A stretch of 64,000 nt of DNA from Collimonas sp. OK412 (GTDB lineage Bacteria; Pseudomonadota; Gammaproteobacteria; Burkholderiales; Burkholderiaceae_D): contig NZ_FOLC01000008.1 of NCBI RefSeq assembly GCF_900112135.1, positions 1 through 64,000 of the forward strand, in the 5' to 3' direction. Position numbers and translations under genes: made by a program. The notes beneath the pieces are model-generated. The model was not told the origin of the DNA and searched no databases. It saw nothing but the letters and a program-made list of their open reading frames with translations. The stretch's first letter is position 1; the number at the start of each line of letters is the position of its first letter. Positions 12,669 to 22,418 of this stretch are shown here, one piece after another.

Positions 12669-13895
12669 CTAGCCCGGGACGGCGGTGCCGGAAGCCGGCT
12701 GCGCGCGGCGATACATGCTGACAGTCAAAGCTACTGCGGCCAGCGACGCCACGGCAGCGAACAGGAATACCTCGGGGTAGCCGAACTGGCTCACGATCAA
12801 TCCCGCCAGCGGGCCGGTGACGCCCAGCGCCAGGTCGAGGAACACCGAATAGGCGCCGAGGGCGCTGCCGCGGTTATTGGCCGGCACCAGGTTGACCGCT
12901 TCCACCCCGAGCGCAGGGAAGATCAGGGCAAAACCGAAGCCGGTGAGCGAAGCGCCGACCAGCGCCAGCGCAGGCGAACCGGCCTGCCACAGCAGCAGCA
13001 AGCCAAGCGCCTCGACCGAAAAACAGATGATCGCCACCCGGAAGCCGCCGAAGCGCGAAATGGTGCTGGCGAACAGCAGGCGCGCGCCGACAAAGAAGGT
13101 ACCGAACAAGGTCAGGGAAAATGCCGCGTTCGGCCATTGGTGGCTGGCGTAAAACAAGGTGATGAAAGTGGCGATGGAGCCGAAGCCGATCGAGCCCAGG
13201 GCCAAGCCCATGCCGTGCGGAAATACCTTGCGCAATACGTGCTGGAACGGCAAGTGTTCGCCGCGCACCACGGCCGTTGCCGCTTTCAGGCGAGCCAGCA
13301 GGAAACCGCCCAGCGACAGCACGGTCACGGTAGCTCCGACTGCAGCCAGGCCCCAGGCATGGTTGATCACCACGCCCAGCGGCGCGCCGATGGCCAGCGC
13401 GCCATAAGTGGCGATGCCATTCCAGGAAATCATGCGCGCCGTGTGCTGGGCGCCGACCCGGCCTATGCCCCAGGTAATCGCCCCGGTGCCGACCATGCTT
13501 TCGCCGCAGCCAAGCACCAGCCGGCCGATCAGCAGGATGGCCAGGCTCAGCGCCGGTATCTGCGGAAAGAACCCCGCAGCCAGCAAGAACACGCCGCTGA
13601 CGCTGCAACCGGCCAGGCCGCGCAGGACGGCGGTCTTGGGACCGACCGAATCCGCCATGCGGCCCGCGAACGGCCGGCTGAGCAAGGTCGCCAGGTATTG
13701 CATGCTGATCGCCAGGCCCGCCAGCACTGAGCTGTAGCCGAGGTCGGTATGGACGTAGCCGGGCAGCACAGCCAGCGGTATGCCGATTGCCAGATAGCAA
13801 ATGAATGTAAAAAATGCGGTGGAAACGATGTGAAACGTTACTGCGGTCCCGGACAACGGCTGGCTGGCGCGGTCGAGACGAACTTCTTCGGGCAT
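12669..13895 (-). CDS. MFS transporter, arabinose-efflux/YhhS type
   Basis: A 408-aa inner-membrane protein with about 12 hydrophobic helices and the MFS motif between helices 2 and 3 ([17 protein letters not shown]). The overall pattern, with [20 protein letters not shown] in helix 4-5, resembles the YhhS/YfcJ group of drug/sugar exporters; the substrate cannot be read from sequence. I start at ATG 13895 (MPEEVRLD), although no good ribosome site precedes it; a TTG start at 13943 is also open. Neighbours do not suggest a pathway. Confidence 0.85.
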   Translation of the reverse strand: MPEEVRLDRASQPLSGTAVTFHIVSTAFFTFICYLAIGIPLAVLPGYVHTDLGYSSVLAGLAISMQYLATLLSRPFAGRMADSVGPKTAVLRGLAGCSVSGVFLLAAGFFPQIPALSLAILLIGRLVLGCGESMVGTGAITWGIGRVGAQHTARMISWNGIATYGALAIGAPLGVVINHAWGLAAVGATVTVLSLGGFLLARLKAATAVVRGEHLPFQHVLRKVFPHGMGLALGSIGFGSIATFITLFYASHQWPNAAFSLTLFGTFFVGARLLFASTISRFGGFRVAIICFSVEALGLLLLWQAGSPALALVGASLTGFGFALIFPALGVEAVNLVPANNRGSALGAYSVFLDLALGVTGPLAGLIVSQFGYPEVFLFAAVASLAAVALTVSMYRRAQPASGTAVPG

Positions 13896-14066
13896 GGTGG
13901 AGGACGACTTGGTTGATGGTGACGGAGGGATGCAATGATGCAATGCGGTATTTTACTCTTCCGGCCCGGATGCTGCAGGCGGCCCGCCACCAGGGCGGAC
14001 GCGGCCCGGCGACGGCTGCCGTGATCGCGGCATCAGGCGAGCCTCCGCACAGCTTATAATGCAGGG

Positions 14067-16346
14067 ATGCAAAATCTTCTTCATAACCTCAATCCAGAGC
14101 AGCTCGCGGCAGTCACCTTGCCGGCGCAATCCGCACTCATCCTGGCCGGCGCCGGTTCCGGCAAGACGCGCGTGCTGACCACTCGCATCGCCTGGCTGAT
14201 CCAGACTGGCCAGGTATCGCCGTCCGGCGTGCTGGCGGTGACGTTCACCAACAAAGCGTCAAAGGAAATGATGATGCGCCTGTCGGCGATGTTGCCGATC
14301 AATACGCGCGGCATGTGGATCGGGACTTTCCATGGCTTGTGCAACCGCCTGCTGCGCGCCCACTATCGCGACGCCGCTTTGCCGCAGACCTTCCAGATCC
14401 TGGATTCGCAGGACCAGTTGTCGGCGATTAAGCGTTTGCTGAAATCGCTCAATGTCGACGATGAAAAATACCCGCCGCGCAACCTGATGTATTTCATCAA
14501 CGGCGCCAAGGACCAGGGCTTGCGCGCCAACGAAGTCGAGGCGAACGACGATTACAACCGCAAGTTCGTCGAGCTGTACGATTTGTACGACCAGCAATGC
14601 CAGCGCGAAGGCGTAGTCGATTTTGCCGAGCTGCTGCTGCGCACCTATGAACTGCTGAGCCGCAACCAGCCGCTGCGCGAGCATTACCAGTCGCGCTTCC
14701 AGCATATCCTGGTGGACGAATTCCAGGACACCAACGACCTGCAGTACAAATGGCTCAAGCTGATGGCGGGCCAGCGCGGCTCAGTGTTTGCGGTGGGCGA
14801 CGACGACCAGAGCATCTATGCTTTCCGCGGCGCCAATGTCGGCAACATGAGCGCTTTCGAGCATGAGTTCCGGGTTGAGAACCTGATCAAGCTGGAGCAG
14901 AATTACCGTTCGCACGGCCATATCCTGGACAGCGCCAATACCCTGATCGCCAACAACAGCAAGCGCCTCGGCAAGAACCTGCGCACCGACGCCGGCCACG
15001 GCGAGCCGGTGAGGATCTACGAAGCTACCAGCGACCTGCAGGAAGCGCAGTGGATCATCGAAGAAACCAAGAGCCTGATCAACGAAGGCGCCAGCCGCAG
15101 CGAAATCGCCGTGCTGTACCGCTCGAATGCGCAGTCGCGCGTGATCGAACATGCCTTGGTGGCGTCTGGCATCCCTTACCGGGTGTACGGCGGCCAGCGC
15201 TATTTTGAACGTGCCGAGGTCAAGCACGCGATCGCCTACCTGCAGCTGATGGACAATCCGCACAACGATTCGGCCTTTCTGCGCGTGGTCAATTTCCCGG
15301 CGCGCGGCATCGGCGCTCGCTCGCTGGAGCAGCTGCAGGATGCGGCCAAACAATACGGCATCTCTTTGTATGCAGCGGTGCCGCATGTGGCCGGCAAGGC
15401 TGGCGCCACGCTCGGTTCCTTCCTCAAGCTGGTCGAAGGCGGGCGCTTTGAAACCCAGCATCTGCCGCTGCCGGAAATGGTGCAGGTGGTGCTCGACCTG
15501 AGCGGCCTGATGCAGCATTACCAAAATGAAAAAGAAGGCGCCGACCGCATCGAGAATCTGGAGCAGCTGGTGAATGCTGCGACCCTGTTTGTTTCGGAAG
15601 AAGGTTATGGCATCGATGCGCCGGCCTTGCTTGGGCCCAAGGCGCAGGCGGTGTCAGGAGCGGCCATCACCACCGCCGACGGCGTCGAGATCTTCGATGC
15701 CGATGCGCCGCTGTCTGCGGTGATGTCGCCATTGTCGGCCTTTCTTTCGCATGCGTCGCTGGAAGCTGGCAACAACCAGGCCCAGGCCGGCGAGGAAGCC
15801 TTGCAGCTGATGACGGTGCACTCGGCCAAGGGGCTGGAGTTCGATGCGGTGTTCATTACCGGGCTGGAAGAGGGGCTGTTCCCGCACGAGAATTCACAGA
15901 AAGAGGACGCTGGCGTGGAAGAAGAGCGGCGCCTGATGTACGTCGCCATCACGCGCGCGAAAAAGCGGCTGTACATGAGTTTTTCGCAAACCCGGATGTT
16001 GCACGGCCAGACCCGCTACAACATGCGCTCGCGCTTCTTTGACGAGTTGCCGGAAGATGCGCTGAAGTGGCTGTCGCCCAAGGTGCAGCAGCATAGCTGG
16101 TTCGCCAATGCAAAATCGGCCTGGGACGAGGCGCCCGAGAAAGCTGCCAACAATATCTCCAAGAACTTCGGCCGGCGCGATATCGGCTGGCGCATTGGCG
16201 AGAACGTGGCGCACCTGAAGTTTGGCGAAGGCGTGATCGTGAATATCGAAGGCAGCGGCGGCAACGCCCGCGCCCACATCAATTTCGGCAAGCATGGCAT
16301 GAAGCTGCTGGACCTGAGCGTGGCGAAACTGGAGAAGGTTGCCTGA
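14067..16346 (+). CDS. uvrD: UvrD-type DNA helicase II
   Basis: A superfamily 1A 3'-5' helicase acting in nucleotide excision and mismatch repair. The 759-aa protein has Walker A AGAGSGKT (27-34), motif Ia TFTNKASKEM, motif II VDEFQDTN, motif III GDDDQSIYAFRGA, motif IV YRSNAQSR, motif V LMTVHSAKGLEFD and motif VI EEERRLMYVAITRA. The C-terminal LKFGEGVIVNIEG is the Tudor-like segment of UvrD/PcrA, not found in Rep. A repaired or duplicated paralogue cannot be excluded, but the length and tail favour UvrD. Confidence 0.93.
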   Translation: MQNLLHNLNPEQLAAVTLPAQSALILAGAGSGKTRVLTTRIAWLIQTGQVSPSGVLAVTFTNKASKEMMMRLSAMLPINTRGMWIGTFHGLCNRLLRAHYRDAALPQTFQILDSQDQLSAIKRLLKSLNVDDEKYPPRNLMYFINGAKDQGLRANEVEANDDYNRKFVELYDLYDQQCQREGVVDFAELLLRTYELLSRNQPLREHYQSRFQHILVDEFQDTNDLQYKWLKLMAGQRGSVFAVGDDDQSIYAFRGANVGNMSAFEHEFRVENLIKLEQNYRSHGHILDSANTLIANNSKRLGKNLRTDAGHGEPVRIYEATSDLQEAQWIIEETKSLINEGASRSEIAVLYRSNAQSRVIEHALVASGIPYRVYGGQRYFERAEVKHAIAYLQLMDNPHNDSAFLRVVNFPARGIGARSLEQLQDAAKQYGISLYAAVPHVAGKAGATLGSFLKLVEGGRFETQHLPLPEMVQVVLDLSGLMQHYQNEKEGADRIENLEQLVNAATLFVSEEGYGIDAPALLGPKAQAVSGAAITTADGVEIFDADAPLSAVMSPLSAFLSHASLEAGNNQAQAGEEALQLMTVHSAKGLEFDAVFITGLEEGLFPHENSQKEDAGVEEERRLMYVAITRAKKRLYMSFSQTRMLHGQTRYNMRSRFFDELPEDALKWLSPKVQQHSWFANAKSAWDEAPEKAANNISKNFGRRDIGWRIGENVAHLKFGEGVIVNIEGSGGNARAHINFGKHGMKLLDLSVAKLEKVA

Positions 16347-16351
16347 GGAGG

Positions 16352-16369
16352 GGGCGGGTTATCCCGCCC
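16352..16369. terminator. GC-rich hairpin between uvrD and a convergent gene
   Basis: A perfect 7-bp stem GGGCGGG/CCCGCCC (16352-16358, 16363-16369) with loop TTAT, six bases after the uvrD stop and nine before the end of the convergent membrane-protein gene. It has no T run, so its efficiency as a terminator is uncertain. Confidence 0.5.
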
Positions 16370-16377
16370 GCCGGCGC

Positions 16378-17175
16378 TTATTCCTGCGTAGGGGCTTCTA
16401 CCGTCGGCGGCAAATCTGCCTCGGGTTTGCCGAAGATGTGGGTGTAGGTCGGGTAGAAAGAGCAGTACATCACCACCGTCAGCGCGATCGACAGCGGCAG
16501 CAGGATCATGATCGTGACCGCCTGGTTGCCGACCAGTACCGCAATCAGCACGCTGACGATCGCCGGCAGCACAACGCCGATGCCGGCCCAGGCCAGCCCG
16601 TATACGGTGAAGGCCTTGATTTCACGCGATACCGCAAAGAAGCTGTAGAAAATGGCTTTCGATACACCCATGTTTTTCCACATGATGAGCGGCGCTGCAT
16701 ACCAGAACGCCATTGCTGCCGGCGCATAGACCGCGGCGGAAAACAGCATCGCCAGCGACATGCTGGAGTCCTGTATCTCTTTGGGATCGAGCGCGGCCTG
16801 GCCGGTGATCGTTTTCCAGAACACGCCGCCGTCGATCAGGGTCGAGGCGGCCAGGGCGACGAACGCCGCCACCAGGTACAGGGCGCCCAGGATCAGCAGG
16901 TTTTTCAGCGCCGGCGAGCGAAAGCCGACCATCAGCAGGTTGGGATAGACGCGCTTGCCCTGTTCAATCAGCAGGCAGGCTTGCATGAAGGACATGGCGA
17001 ATACCGGGACCAGCATCAGCGGCAGCAATTGTCCCAGCAGCGGCACGAAGCTGAGCAGCAGCATCAGGAACATGTAAGCCAGGAATAGAGTGGATATTTC
17101 GGCCGGCTGTTTGCGGAACAGCGCAAACCCTTCCTTGATCCATATCCATCCGGTTTTTGCAGGCAGTTTTTCCAT
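16378..17175 (-). CDS. BPSS1780-family membrane protein
   Basis: The 265-aa protein has a short cytoplasmic start (MEKLPAKTGWIWIKEGFALFRKQP) followed by about six hydrophobic segments. This arrangement matches the uncharacterised BPSS1780 family, common in Burkholderiales. No catalytic motif is visible. The start is the ATG at 17175; a TTG four codons upstream is possible. It is co-directional with thrB, 34 bp upstream, a pairing often seen in this order, so they may be co-transcribed. Confidence 0.85.
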   Translation of the reverse strand: MEKLPAKTGWIWIKEGFALFRKQPAEISTLFLAYMFLMLLLSFVPLLGQLLPLMLVPVFAMSFMQACLLIEQGKRVYPNLLMVGFRSPALKNLLILGALYLVAAFVALAASTLIDGGVFWKTITGQAALDPKEIQDSSMSLAMLFSAAVYAPAAMAFWYAAPLIMWKNMGVSKAIFYSFFAVSREIKAFTVYGLAWAGIGVVLPAIVSVLIAVLVGNQAVTIMILLPLSIALTVVMYCSFYPTYTHIFGKPEADLPPTVEAPTQE

Positions 17176-17209
17176 TGTTTCAATCAAGAATTTTGCTTAA
17201 TGACTTGGT

Positions 17210-18187
17210 TTAATACAAGGCTTTAAGGCTTGAATACAGGGCCGGGGCAGGGTGCGCCACACGTTGCCGCAGAATCCGCTCGAAATGGGCCGGATCGTGC
17301 GGCGTCAGCATTTCCGCCGCACGCGGCAAATAAAAATCGTAGAGCCGCGACAGCCAGAAGCGCAGGGCGCCGGCACGCAGCATGGCTTGCCAGGCGCCTT
17401 GTTCGGCGGCGCTGAACGGCCGTACGGCATGGTAGGCGTCCAGCATGGCCCTGGTCCGGGCCGCATCCAGCTCGCCGCTGGCCAGGTCTATGCACCAGTC
17501 ATTGACCGTGACCGCCAGGTCGAACAGCCAGGTATCGCAGCCGGCGAAATAGAAATCGAAAAATCCTGTCAGCCGTTCGCCGTCGAACATCACGTTGTTG
17601 CGGAACAGGTCGGCATGCACCGGTCCGCTGGGCAGCTCGCCATAAGCTTGCGAGGCGGCGAAGCTTTCCTGGAACGCCATCTCGCTGCGCAGCAGCTGCT
17701 GGCCGTCTTCCGGCAGGTAAGGCAGCACCACAGGCGTGGTTTCGCGCCACCAGGACAAGCCGCGCAAATTCGGCTGGCGGATCGTAAAGTCTTGTGCCGC
17801 CAGGTGCATTTTTGCCAGCATCGCGCCTACTTCAGCGCAATGTACCGCCGCCGGCGCCAGCTGGCAATCACCCTCCAGCTTGGTGACGATGGCCGCAGGC
17901 TTGCCGTGCAGCGGATTGATGATCCGGCCTTGCTGGTTGGCGATAGGCTCGGGCACCAGCACACCGCGCTGCGCCAGGTGGCGCATCAATTCCAGGTAAA
18001 ACGGCAGCTGCTCGAAACTGAGGTTTTCAAATACCGTCAGCACATACTCGCCGCGCTCGGTATCGATGAAAAAATTGCTGTTTTCGATGCCGGACGAAAT
18101 GCCCCTGATTGCCAGTGCCTTGCCTAAGGAAAAGGGAGGGATCCACTGCGTGAGATCGTCTAGCGTGACGGGGGTAAATACTGCCAT
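17210..18187 (-). CDS. thrB: Homoserine kinase (type II, aminoglycoside-phosphotransferase fold)
   Basis: It phosphorylates homoserine in threonine synthesis. The 325-aa protein begins [16 protein letters not shown] and has the APH-fold catalytic loop [14 protein letters not shown] and the metal-binding FFDFYFAG, as in the ThrB of Pseudomonas and Burkholderia rather than the GHMP-type enzyme of E. coli. The start at 18187 matches the family; the open frame extends 11 codons upstream. thrA and thrC are not in the window. Confidence 0.94.
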   Translation of the reverse strand: MAVFTPVTLDDLTQWIPPFSLGKALAIRGISSGIENSNFFIDTERGEYVLTVFENLSFEQLPFYLELMRHLAQRGVLVPEPIANQQGRIINPLHGKPAAIVTKLEGDCQLAPAAVHCAEVGAMLAKMHLAAQDFTIRQPNLRGLSWWRETTPVVLPYLPEDGQQLLRSEMAFQESFAASQAYGELPSGPVHADLFRNNVMFDGERLTGFFDFYFAGCDTWLFDLAVTVNDWCIDLASGELDAARTRAMLDAYHAVRPFSAAEQGAWQAMLRAGALRFWLSRLYDFYLPRAAEMLTPHDPAHFERILRQRVAHPAPALYSSLKALY

Positions 18188-18305
18188 GGGGAAAATCGGA
18201 AAAGGACAAGATTCGGACAAGGTTCAGGCCGGGTTGGAATGAATATGCGGCAAATGCGCAGCGGTTTTCCGCGCATCGGCCGCATGGCTGCTCAGGAATT
18301 GCAGG

Positions 18306-18734
18306 CTAGTTCTTGGACGGCGCCACTGTCGGCGGCGGCAATCCTGCATCGCCGTCAGCCTGCACGGCTTCGCCTTCCTTGCGGGCTTTTTTGCCCAGGT
18401 CGAATTCCTTGATCTGCCATTGGGCGCCGCGTACCGGGCCATCGCCCGGCTGCAAGGTGCCGGCCTGCGACTGCGGCTTCACATAGTAAGTGCTGCCGCC
18501 GCTGGTGACCTTGACTTCGGTAACCTTGCCTTGTTCGCGTTTTTGGGTCATGTCGGCAGGGCCTTCGCCCGGCTTGCGGATGGAGACGGCCGGCGCTTCG
18601 CCTTCTTCCAGCTTTTGCAGCTCGGGCGGCGGCGGCGCGGCGGTCTTGGCCGCCTGTTGTGCATTGACCAACAACGGCGTTGCCAACGCGGCAATACATA
18701 CTGCCAGCAACTGCCAGGCTTTGGATTTATTCAT
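18306..18734 (-). CDS. Exported DUF2782 domain protein
   Basis: A 142-aa protein with a signal peptide (about residues 1-25, ending LLVNAQQ), a Pro/Ala-rich linker, and a DUF2782 domain with VSIRKPGEGPADMTQKREQG, VTSGGSTYYVKPQ and a basic stretch FDLGKKARKEGE. The function of DUF2782 is unknown; the family is widespread in Burkholderiales near polA and thrB, as here. It lies 118 bp upstream of thrB on the same strand. Confidence 0.85.
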   Translation of the reverse strand: MNKSKAWQLLAVCIAALATPLLVNAQQAAKTAAPPPPELQKLEEGEAPAVSIRKPGEGPADMTQKREQGKVTEVKVTSGGSTYYVKPQSQAGTLQPGDGPVRGAQWQIKEFDLGKKARKEGEAVQADGDAGLPPPTVAPSKN

Positions 18735-18848
18735 GAGAATTTGGCTACCTTGAATTAAAACAAGATGGAAGTCTTCATTGTAACAAACCACCGGCCCCTA
18801 TAGGCGATAAGGGGGCCGGGAATCTGTCGGCCAGCGCTTGCTGCGGGT

Positions 18849-19586
18849 TTACAGCAACACGCTGGCGTGGCGGTCGGATTCCGCCATGACGGTTTCGCCC
18901 GCTTCGTAGAATTTCACCACGGCAGCAAGGATTTCGGCCGGATCGTCCAGCACCTGGATCAAGTCCATGTCCTTGGCCGCGATCATGCCGTCGCCCACCA
19001 GCTGGGTGCGGAACCAGTCCAGCAAACCGCTCCAGAAGCTGCTGCCGACCAGGATGATCGGGATGTGGCGGCATTTGCCGGTCTGGATCAGCGTCAATAC
19101 TTCGGTCAGCTCATCCATGGTGCCGAAGCCGCCCGGCAGCACGATGTAGGCATCGGCGTAACGCACGAACGCGACTTTGCGGGCGAAGAAATGACGGAAG
19201 CTGAGCGAGATGTCTTGCCACTTGTTTCCGCTTTGCTCATGCGGCAGTTCGATGTTCAGGCCGACCGATGGCGATTTCCCTTCAAATGCGCCTTTGTTGG
19301 CCGCTTCCATCAGACCCGGGCCGCCGCCGGAAATCACGGCAAAACCTTCATCGGAAAAACGCCGCGCGATATCCTTGCACAAGGGGTAATAAGGATTATT
19401 TTCCTTGATCCGGGCCGAGCCGAAGATCGATACCGCGGGATGCAACTCGGAAAGGCGTTCGGTCGACTCGATAAATTCTGCCATAATCGTGAACATATGC
19501 CACGATTCGCGCGCCTTCTTGGAAGTTGCGCGTTCGATGTCCGTCACTTGCCGCAAACGCGGCACATTTTTTCCGTTCAATTCCAT
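18849..19586 (-). CDS. LOG-family protein (TIGR00730, Rossmann fold)
   Basis: The 245-aa protein has the nucleotide-binding Rossmann blocks of the LOG family: SIFGSARI, VISGGGPGLMEAANKGA and the signature LPGGFGTMDELTEV. Relatives cleave nucleoside monophosphates (cytokinin-activating phosphoribohydrolase or PpnN-type), releasing the base; which nucleotide is used here is unknown. It has an extra N-terminal stretch (about 45 aa) with ESWHMFTIMAEF, also seen in other proteobacterial members. Its ATG lies directly against the divergent polA ATG, so its promoter and ribosome site must lie inside polA, or the real start is further in. Confidence 0.88.
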   Translation of the reverse strand: MELNGKNVPRLRQVTDIERATSKKARESWHMFTIMAEFIESTERLSELHPAVSIFGSARIKENNPYYPLCKDIARRFSDEGFAVISGGGPGLMEAANKGAFEGKSPSVGLNIELPHEQSGNKWQDISLSFRHFFARKVAFVRYADAYIVLPGGFGTMDELTEVLTLIQTGKCRHIPIILVGSSFWSGLLDWFRTQLVGDGMIAAKDMDLIQVLDDPAEILAAVVKFYEAGETVMAESDRHASVLL

Positions 19587-22361
19587 ATGCAAAAAACCCT
19601 GCTGTTAGTTGATGGTTCCAGTTATCTCTATCGAGCTTTCCATGCCTTGCCCGATATGCGCAATGCTGCCAATGAACCGACCGGCGCGATGTACGGGATC
19701 ATCAATATGTTGCGCCGCCTGCGCCTCGATTACCCCTCAGCTTACCTTGCCTGCGTGTTCGATGCAAAAGGTAAAACTTTCCGCGACGACATGTACGCCG
19801 ACTACAAGGCAACCCGGGCATCGATGCCGGAAGACCTGGTTAAACAGATTACGCCGATTCACGCCGCCGTGCGCGCCATGGGCTGGCCGATCCTGATGGT
19901 CGAAGGCGTGGAAGCCGACGATGTGATCGGCACCCTGACCGTGCAGGCGGTGAGCCACGGCATGCAGGCCATCGTCTCGACCGGCGACAAGGACCTGGCG
20001 CAGCTGGTCAACGACGATGTGACGCTGATCAACACCATGAACAACGAAACGCTGGACCGCGCCGGCGTGATCGCCAAGTTCGGCGTGCCGCCTGAACGCA
20101 TCGTCGATTACCTGACCCTGATCGGCGATACCGTCGACAATATTCCCGGCGTCGCCAAGGTCGGGCCGAAGACTGCCGTCAAATGGCTGGCGCAATACGA
20201 CACGGTCGACCAGGTGATCGCGCATGCGGCCGATATCGGCGGCGCCGTCGGCGAGAACCTGCGGCAAGTGCTGGACTGGCTGCCGAAGGCGAAGGAACTG
20301 GTGACGGTAAAAACCGATTGCGACCTGAGCGCGCACATGGTGTCGATCCCGGAATCGCTGAAGGCGCCGGAGCAGGACAAAGAGATGCTGATCGAATTGT
20401 TCACGCGCTATAACTTCAAGACCTGGCTGCGCGAACTGAGCGCACCGGGCAATGCCGCCGACGCCGCCGACAGCGCAGGAAAAACCGCCGCGGCCGCTGC
20501 CGACGGCAAACCGGGCGCGGCCGAACCGGCCCAGAGCAGCCTGTTTGCAGCGGTCGAGCGGCAGTACGAAACCGTGCTGACCGAAGCCCAGCTGGACCAG
20601 TGGCTGCAGCGCATCGACAAGGCCGGCTTGACCGCGGTGGATACCGAAACCACTTCGCTCGAGCCGATGACTGCCCAGCTGGTCGGCATCTCGCTGTGCT
20701 GCGAGGTCGGCATCGCCGCCTATATTCCGGTCGCGCACCGCTACCAGGATGCGCCGGCGCAGTTGCCGCGCGAATTCGTGCTGGAAAAAATGCGCGCTTG
20801 GCTGGAAGATGAGAGCAAGCCCAAGGTCGGCCAGAACCTGAAATACGACAGCCATATTTTCGCCAACCAGGGCGTCAGCCTGCGCGGCATCGTGCACGAT
20901 ACACTGCTCGAATCGTATGTGTTCGAATCGCACCGCAGCCACGATATGGACAGCCTGGCTTTGCGCCACCTGAACCACCAGACCATCACCTTCCAGGAAG
21001 TGTGCGGCAAGGGCGCCTCGCAGATCGGTTTCGACGAAGTCGAGATCGGCCGCGCCACCGAATACGCGGCAGAAGATGCCGACATCACGCTGCAGCTGCA
21101 CCTGGCCATGTGGCCGCACATCGCCGACGACGCCAAGCTCAGGTTCATCTACGAAAAAATCGAAGTGCCGACTTCGGTCGTGCTGCAAAAGGTCGAGCGC
21201 AACGGCGTGCTGATCGACGCCAGCCTGCTGGCGACGCAATCGAATGAGCTGGGCAAGCGCATGCTGGAGATCGAGCAGCTGGCTTATGAACTGGCCGGCC
21301 AGCCTTTCAACCTGAGCTCGCCCAAGCAGCTGGGTGAAATCCTGTTCGACAAGCTCAAGCTGCCGGTGGTCAAGAAGACGCCGTCTGGATCGCCTTCCAC
21401 CGATGAGGAAGTGCTGCAGAAACTGGCGGAAGATTATCCTTTGCCGAAGGTGCTGCTCGACTATCGCAGCCTGTCCAAGCTGAAGTCGACCTATACCGAC
21501 AAATTGCCGAAGATGGTCAATCCGAACACCGGCCGTGTGCACACCAACTATGCGCAGGCGGTGGCGGTGACCGGACGGCTGGCGTCCAACGATCCCAACC
21601 TGCAGAACATCCCGATCCGCACCGCCGAAGGCCGGCGCATCCGCGAAGCATTCGTGGCGCCGGCGGGCAGCGTGATTGTCTCAGCCGACTATTCGCAAAT
21701 CGAACTGCGCATCATGGCGCACATCTCGGGCGATGAAAACATGCTGCGCGCCTTTGCCGAAGGGGTGGATATCCACCGCGCCACCGCCGCCGAAATTTTC
21801 GGCACGCCGGCAGCGGAAGTCAGCAGCGAGCAGCGCCGTTACGCCAAGGTGATCAACTTCGGCCTGATCTACGGCATGAGCGCGTTCGGCCTGGCCGGCA
21901 ACCTCGGCATAGAGCGCGCCGCGGCGCAGATGTATATCGAAAAATATTTCATGCGTTTCGCCGGCGTCAAGCAGTTCATGGACATGACGCGGGTAGAGGC
22001 CAAATCGCAAGGTTACGTCGAGACGGTGTTCGGCCGCCGCCTGTGGCTGCCGGAAATCAATTCACCCAACGGCCAGCGCCGCCAGGGCGCCGAACGAGCC
22101 GCGATCAATGCGCCGATGCAGGGTACGGCTGCCGACCTGATCAAGTTGTCGATGATCGCGGTGCAAGGCTGGATCGAAACGGAGCGGTTAAAATCCAAGA
22201 TGGTCATGCAGGTGCACGATGAGCTGGTGCTCGAAGTGCCAGAGGACGAACTGGCGCTGGTGCGCGAAAAGCTGCCGCAGCTGATGGCTGGCGTGGCTGA
22301 ACTAAAAGTGCCGCTGATTGCCGAAGTCGGAGTAGGCAAGAACTGGGACGAGGCGCACTGA
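19587..22361 (+). CDS. polA: DNA polymerase I
   Basis: It fills gaps and removes RNA primers and damaged DNA. The 924-aa protein has all three domains. The 5'-nuclease spans about residues 1-290 (LLVDGSSYLYRAFHAL, STGDKDLAQLV, GDTVDNIPGV). The 3'-5' exonuclease begins near residue 310, with catalytic DTE in AVDTETTSLEP (D352, E354), so proofreading looks intact. The polymerase has SADYSQIELRIMAHIS (about 700), RRYAKVINFGLIYGMS and QVHDELVLEVP (about 875). A Pro/Ala-rich linker separates the nuclease from the rest. The start forms CATATG with the divergent LOG gene, and no Shine-Dalgarno is visible. Confidence 0.97.
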   Translation: MQKTLLLVDGSSYLYRAFHALPDMRNAANEPTGAMYGIINMLRRLRLDYPSAYLACVFDAKGKTFRDDMYADYKATRASMPEDLVKQITPIHAAVRAMGWPILMVEGVEADDVIGTLTVQAVSHGMQAIVSTGDKDLAQLVNDDVTLINTMNNETLDRAGVIAKFGVPPERIVDYLTLIGDTVDNIPGVAKVGPKTAVKWLAQYDTVDQVIAHAADIGGAVGENLRQVLDWLPKAKELVTVKTDCDLSAHMVSIPESLKAPEQDKEMLIELFTRYNFKTWLRELSAPGNAADAADSAGKTAAAAADGKPGAAEPAQSSLFAAVERQYETVLTEAQLDQWLQRIDKAGLTAVDTETTSLEPMTAQLVGISLCCEVGIAAYIPVAHRYQDAPAQLPREFVLEKMRAWLEDESKPKVGQNLKYDSHIFANQGVSLRGIVHDTLLESYVFESHRSHDMDSLALRHLNHQTITFQEVCGKGASQIGFDEVEIGRATEYAAEDADITLQLHLAMWPHIADDAKLRFIYEKIEVPTSVVLQKVERNGVLIDASLLATQSNELGKRMLEIEQLAYELAGQPFNLSSPKQLGEILFDKLKLPVVKKTPSGSPSTDEEVLQKLAEDYPLPKVLLDYRSLSKLKSTYTDKLPKMVNPNTGRVHTNYAQAVAVTGRLASNDPNLQNIPIRTAEGRRIREAFVAPAGSVIVSADYSQIELRIMAHISGDENMLRAFAEGVDIHRATAAEIFGTPAAEVSSEQRRYAKVINFGLIYGMSAFGLAGNLGIERAAAQMYIEKYFMRFAGVKQFMDMTRVEAKSQGYVETVFGRRLWLPEINSPNGQRRQGAERAAINAPMQGTAADLIKLSMIAVQGWIETERLKSKMVMQVHDELVLEVPEDELALVREKLPQLMAGVAELKVPLIAEVGVGKNWDEAH

Positions 22362-22418
22362 GGACAACGCGCACACGGTTTCTGCGATAGCTGAAGGTCA
22401 ACTTTAAAGGAGAGCTTG

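Noticed and set aside
18867-19586. N-terminal extension of polA by 240 codons
   Set aside because: It is the antisense of the LOG gene; MQKTLLLVDGSSYLYRAFHAL is the canonical PolA start.
19737-21542. 601-codon minus-strand frame inside polA
   Set aside because: Antisense shadow; all three PolA domains are intact on the other strand.
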